Shown here: positions 59,648-64,000 of the stretch, piece after piece
Numbering within the stretch: position 1 is the first letter of the stretch
Layout: every line of letters begins with the position of its first letter
NCBI RefSeq assembly: GCF_021018805.1
Contig: NC_086248.1
Span: 102,163,739 to 102,227,738 of the forward strand
Reading direction: 5' to 3'
DNA length: 64,000 bases
DNA from: Prinia subflava
Taxonomy: Eukaryota > Chordata > Aves > Passeriformes > Cisticolidae
Made by a program: the position numbers and the translations under genes
The notes under the pieces: generated by a model
What the model was told of the DNA's origin: nothing
The model's input: the letters and a program-made list of their open reading frames with translations, nothing else
The model's database searches: none

Positions 59648-62600
59648 CCTGTGAACAGAGGCACAGGAAAACTGCCATTTCCAAAGCTGTGGCTAACACT
59701 CCAAGAGCAAATTTTAGCACTCCAAGTGCAGATTTTCAGGCAGTGGGCTCCTGGGCAGGAGGAGCAGTGCAACAGGAGGAAATGGGGCTGCCTGAATTCA
59801 GCAGGCATTTCCCTGCCTGCCTCCAAAGCTGCTCCACAGAATCTGTGGGAGAGTTTTAGGAAATTGAGCAATTTACCCATAGCCTCTCTGGCGCTAGGAA
59901 GGAGTCTGCCTTGCGATCACTGGACACTCTGTGTTTTTATCAGTACAAGCACGGTTTAAACCTCCACTTTAAACCTCCGTTTGGCCATGGAGGTGGCCAC
60001 ATGGCTAGGCAGCAGTATGAGCTCCTAGAGCTCAAAATCTTGGACCATGTGTCCCAGGAACTTCCCTGCTAGGAGAGCAGCAGGATCTCCAAGCTGCCCA
60101 CACTGAGAGGCATGAGCTGTGCTGGAAACCCCTCAGGAACAAGCCCGTGAGAGAGGCTGGGACTGCAAGGAACATCCCTCTGCTGGTCCGGGTTTGTTCG
60201 TGGCCCTGCCCCAAGGATGTTACTGAAACTGCAGCAAAAACAAAAACTCTCCAACAACAATTTTTAGTATTACAGAATTAAGACATTACTTTATTCTGAC
60301 CAAGATGTTGTTCTGGCCAAGATGTGCAACAGGAATCATTTCATCTGCACATTGCTTGGGTTGTGCAGAGAAAATCATTCCATCACATAGAATTTTTGCT
60401 AGATCCTTCCCATACTTACACAGTCAAAACCCAGAGAAATTAATTGGTTCAATATTCACTGGTCCCAAGCTACACGGTTCTTGGTATTTGATTTCCTATT
60501 GGTTATTGATCCCTTCACCTTAAATGTTAATTAGGTTCTTGTTCTTCTAGGACAGAGGCCCCAGGGTAACAGCTAGCTTGGAGCAGCTAGGATGGATGCA
60601 GTGGGATGACCAAGGCCTGTGTGCTTCCTGAAAACCCCTGGCCTGGAGATAAGAGTGATTTCCATAGGGACACAAACTTTCCCTTAAGCCCTTTTCTATG
60701 GAAGAGTGACTCACTTGCAATATCCATTGGAAACGTTCTCCTGAGGTATTTTTAGACAAGAGTAGTGGTGGTCCAGTGAGTCACAGCTTCAGCACTGCCC
60801 ATTAATGTGGAAATCTCTGGAAGCCAGGGTAATGGATTGCTTTCCAGGGCTACTTCCATGGAGCTGTGCTTTGCCAGCACACCAGCCCTTGCTCCCACCA
60901 CTGTGTTTGAATGGTGGGGTTTGTTCCCTCCTCACAAAGAGAACAAAAGCCCTTCAACTCCAAATCACTGTAATCCAACTTGATTTCACTGTAAACCAAC
61001 TTGATTTCACTACATGTACTAGCCATTATTCCGAGTGCAGGAAAATACAAGATACAAGTGATGGGGAAGGAGGGAGGAAGGGAAAGGAGGCAGCCTGGAA
61101 TTTGGCAGGGGAATGAGCTGGGTCACTCCGGAGTCTAGCAAGAGGAAAAACTGAGGCATCAGGATTGCCTGTTCCTTGTGCTAACAAGGGAACAAGGCAT
61201 GGGACACTTTAAAGAGCTTCTGTGGTTTACCTACAATAAATCTCACATTTCAGAGAGCTGGAGAAGCTTGTGGGGAAAGAAAAGCAAGTGAGAGGAGAGG
61301 CTGCCCTGCTACCTCCTGGCACAGGGTAAATGCAGCAGAGTTTTCCGTTTGTTCACCTCAGGAGTACCCACTGAGAGTTCTGTCAGAGCTCAGCCTCAAT
61401 GAGTCTGTGGTTCTGCTACAAGGACCTAGGCAGAAAGGATCCCACAGTTCTGTGACATGGGCCTGAGCAGAGACACCCCCTGCACAAATGAGACATGCCA
61501 GCAAAGTTGTTTTGAACTGCTCCATCTCTGCATTTTAACACCAAGAAGGCAAAGTACAAGGGGTCAGGATGAGCACAAGGCCTGTGCAGGCAAGCAGAGA
61601 GGGTCTGAATCAGATTCAGAATGACAGCAAACTGCCTCAAGGGGCAAACCAGAGGTAATGCCCTGTGTCTTCCCTAATACCAGCAAAAGGCAAAGGAATG
61701 AAGGAAAATTTTCCTTGGTAGCTATTCCCTGGTAAATCCCCAGCCAGCATTCCTTGCTGAGGCACAGAGGGCATTTCTCACACTATCAGAGGTCTCCTAC
61801 TCCCCAGCCAAAGCTATGCCAGGCTGCTTAGAAAGATGCTGTAGCCCAAAACTGCTTTTAAAGCTAGTCTGATCAACCAAAAAGGTTCCACTGACAGCAT
61901 TGAGTTCAAACGACTGTTTGATAAAAGAGCAAAGCAGAAGGGAAAAAAAGAAAACCAAAACCTCAATCAGAACAAAAAAAAAAAGCCCTGAGCAGCACCT
62001 GGAGAATTAAGCCTTGTTGTCATAGCATCTTAAACCACTTTAATTGTTAATTTTACTGAAAGAACATGTGAGGGAGGTTTTCATCCACTTATAAGCAGAG
62101 AGGCTCAAGCTGCTCTGCTCTGTGGCAAATAGCATTTCTCATGTGGTGAGATAGAAATTACTTCTTTGAGTGTGTCTGTGTGTGTGTGTGTAGTGTTTAT
62201 CCCCTGCAGCTCAGGCTGCACTGGTTTGGGGCATTTCTGTGCTCCTGGCTGGACACCACCACCCACTGAATGCTCCCCAGGGGTGATAGACCCCAGTCCC
62301 ACAAACACCACAGCCCTATCCACCAGAGGATCCTGCAGCACCAGTGCAGAGGGGCGCTCAGTCACCTACCTGAATGAACCTGGGGCTCTGACAGCAGAGG
62401 CCAAAAGCACAGAGAGATGGACTGGCGGTATTTAGGGCTGAGCTAACAGCCTGTCAACACCTGTGGAGAGTTCTGCTCCCCCATGCTGGGTTCTCCTCTT
62501 TATGGCTGTTTCATGGAGAACAAAGACCAAACACTCACGCCTAACAACCAACTCTGTCCTTCCCCAAAATTCACCCAAGTTTTGGGCAAGGAACAGGACA

Positions 62601-62850
62601 GTTGTCCTGACAGGGTGTTTTGGAACCAGCAGTTACCACAGAATGTGTGTGTTTGATATTCGTTACTTACCAAAGCACAGCAGTCTGGAAGCAGCCTGTA
62701 AAGCAAGCAGAAAGTAATCTGTTGTCAGGATGGGAAGTGGTTCTGCAAGTGTAAAGAAGCACTTTTGTGTAACTTCCAGCTGAGACAAGATTTCTGACAG
62801 CCAAATGATCCCAAGTAACAACTCCGAGCAGCTGAACCTTTGTCAGGGGA
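59648..62850. other. Anonymous sequence
   Basis: About 3.2 kb with no supportable exon. It contains a small tandem duplication at 60966-61010, where a 21-base unit with CCAACTTGATTTCACT occurs twice, and a short TG repeat at 62169-62191. Confidence 0.45.
62169..62191 (+). repeat. Short (TG)n microsatellite
   Basis: A run of TG with one interruption by TC. Confidence 0.85.
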
Positions 62851-63070
62851 TGTCACTACTGAGTATGGATGGCATGGAGTATAGACATTGACTCTCGGCA
62901 TAGAGCAAAAATGAGAGCAATCTTTATTTTCCAAATTCTCCTTCTATATAGTACTTCGGTAGAATGAATATGATTGGTCATTCAGAGAAAATTACAGCAC
63001 AGAGTAGTTGCAATGGCATTTTCCTTTCCCCTGATTAGCTATTCTGTTAACTAGTCTTAGTTATGTATTA
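62851..63070 (-). mobile_element. Degraded LTR fragment related to the 11.35-kb LTR
   Basis: It shares with 11351-11685 the stretch TTGACTCTCG, GAGAGCAA(A/T)CTTTATT, CCAAATTCT(A/C)CTT, a TATA-like TATATAG and ATGATTGGT. The minus-strand AATAAA is at 62923-62928. Its outer ends are uncertain: the plus-strand left end may be TGTCACTACT at 62851, and the right end runs into the ERVL-like LTR at 63077. No duplication was found. Confidence 0.6.
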
Positions 63071-63076
63071 TATAAG

Positions 63077-63789
63077 GGTCTTGGGTTATGTAACCAAAAA
63101 ATGTGTATTCTATTTCATCTGTTGAAACCAGCTGGGGAGATGGTTTTTTTCCCATATCTCTTGTAACTCCAAGGGGAAGGGGAGTGAATGCCTTCTGTTA
63201 ATGGGCCAGCTGTTAAAACCAGGGGAGCAATGTTCCTTATCTCTTTCACGACCCATTCTCCCTCCAGGGGGACATCTGCTGTTAATGAGCCATTAAGGCT
63301 CACCACATGACAAAATTAAATTGTTCTGTTGTGAGATGCTCCACCCAGTGGGAGGAGCCAAGCATTTCTACCTATCTGAGATTCAGAACAGCAGAGCACC
63401 CTCTTTTCCACTGCATTCTCAGAGGAATACTGGACTTATCTCACTGTCACTTCAGGATCATCTCTACTCCAACAGAACCACATCTGTCACTCCAGGAGGA
63501 CTTATTTGGACTGCTTTCAACACCCTGGCTGACAGGGTGTCAGGTCGTATGCCTGACTTCATCAGGGTTTTCTAGGACTTCTGTTTGTTTGCTTGCTTGT
63601 TCTTTTGTATTACTGCATTTGCATTTTTAATATTCCTAATAAAGAACTGTTATTCCTATTCCCATATTTTTGCCTCGAAGCTCTGAATTGCAAAATTGTA
63701 ATAATTTGGAGGGAGGGGGGTTTACATTCTCCATTCCAAGGGAAACTCCAGTTTTCCCTGACAGATACCTGTTTTTCCAAACCAAGACA
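63077..63789 (+). mobile_element. ERVL-like LTR, relative of the 13.1-kb LTR
   Basis: It is homologous to the minus-strand LTR at 13111-13771. It ends CAAACCAAGACA, the inverse of TGTCTTGG, and its start reads GGTCTTGGGTT, so the first T of TG has become G. AATAAA lies at 63638-63643, followed by a longer R-U5 than in the other copy. Flanks (ATAAG / CCAAT) give no duplication. It abuts a degraded ERVK-like LTR on its left, so this may be an insertion or a deletion junction between two LTRs. Confidence 0.75.
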
Positions 63790-64000
63790 CCAATACCAGT
63801 TATGATATAAAATTAATAATAATACTTGTGTTATCTGTGAAAATGCAACAAGGGTTGCTTATTTGTTTTTGTTTTTCTATTCATTTTTCTTCTATTATGA
63901 ACAGGCATTTAAAACTCCAATTCTATTCACTAGAGATGCCTTAAGAAGAAAATTTTTGAGGGAGGGTGAGAGGGAAAAAAACTGAGACAAAAAATCAAAT
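63790..64000. other. Anonymous window end
   Basis: AT-rich sequence after the LTR; nothing recognised. Confidence 0.4.

Noticed and set aside
1..64000. CRISPR arrays, operons, tRNA or rRNA genes
   Set aside because: No spaced palindromic direct repeats, no tRNA box A/B pairs that fold, and no rRNA-like blocks were seen. The sequence is vertebrate in character.

Overview
The window looks like nuclear DNA of a bird, probably a passerine. It carries three CR1 LINE 3'-end copies and a rich, partly young set of endogenous retroviral LTRs (ERVK-like with 6-bp target duplications, ERVL-like with a 5-bp duplication). One dense CpG island lies in otherwise AT-leaning, gene-poor sequence. The order Passeriformes is an inference from the LTR load; CR1 and the general texture support a bird more firmly. 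There is no bacterial-style gene organisation, CRISPR array or operon here. Most long open frames are by-products of GC-rich or simple-repeat sequence. Layout: bases 1-6,371 are an LTR cluster. It holds three related solo LTRs (731-1282, 4807-5497, 5799-6371) and a complete but coding-deficient ERVK-like element on the minus strand (1773-4426), with two LTRs, a lysine-tRNA-type primer binding site, a polypurine tract and a target-site duplication. Bases 6,372-12,956 are anonymous apart from a solo LTR at 11,351-11,685 with perfect 6-bp duplications. Around 13 kb a CR1 copy is split by a solo ERVL-like LTR that contains a GGGGAAAA microsatellite. Bases 13.9-29.5 kb show no recognisable gene. 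The only gene model I can support is on the minus strand. Its first coding exon (47,704-47,833) sits in a CpG island and encodes a signal peptide; its second coding exon (29,557-29,694) has good splice signals and two N-glycosylation sequons. Both flank the intron in phase 1, so they join cleanly across an 18-kb intron. The gene would continue below 29,557, but I could not place later exons and I do not recognise the protein. The intron holds a CR1 fragment and a coding-like open segment near 40.0-40.5 kb. Bases 48-64 kb lie upstream of this gene. They contain a GGAA microsatellite of about 540 bp, one CR1 copy, a solo LTR at 58,869-59,647, and an LTR composite at 62.85-63.79 kb made of relatives of the 11-kb and 13-kb LTRs. 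The best candidate for something undescribed is the non-autonomous ERVK-like element at 1.8-4.4 kb. It has replaced any recognisable gag/pol/env with a 1.85-kb interior containing a GC-rich block, and it inserted recently enough that its LTRs differ at only 6 of 393 aligned sites.
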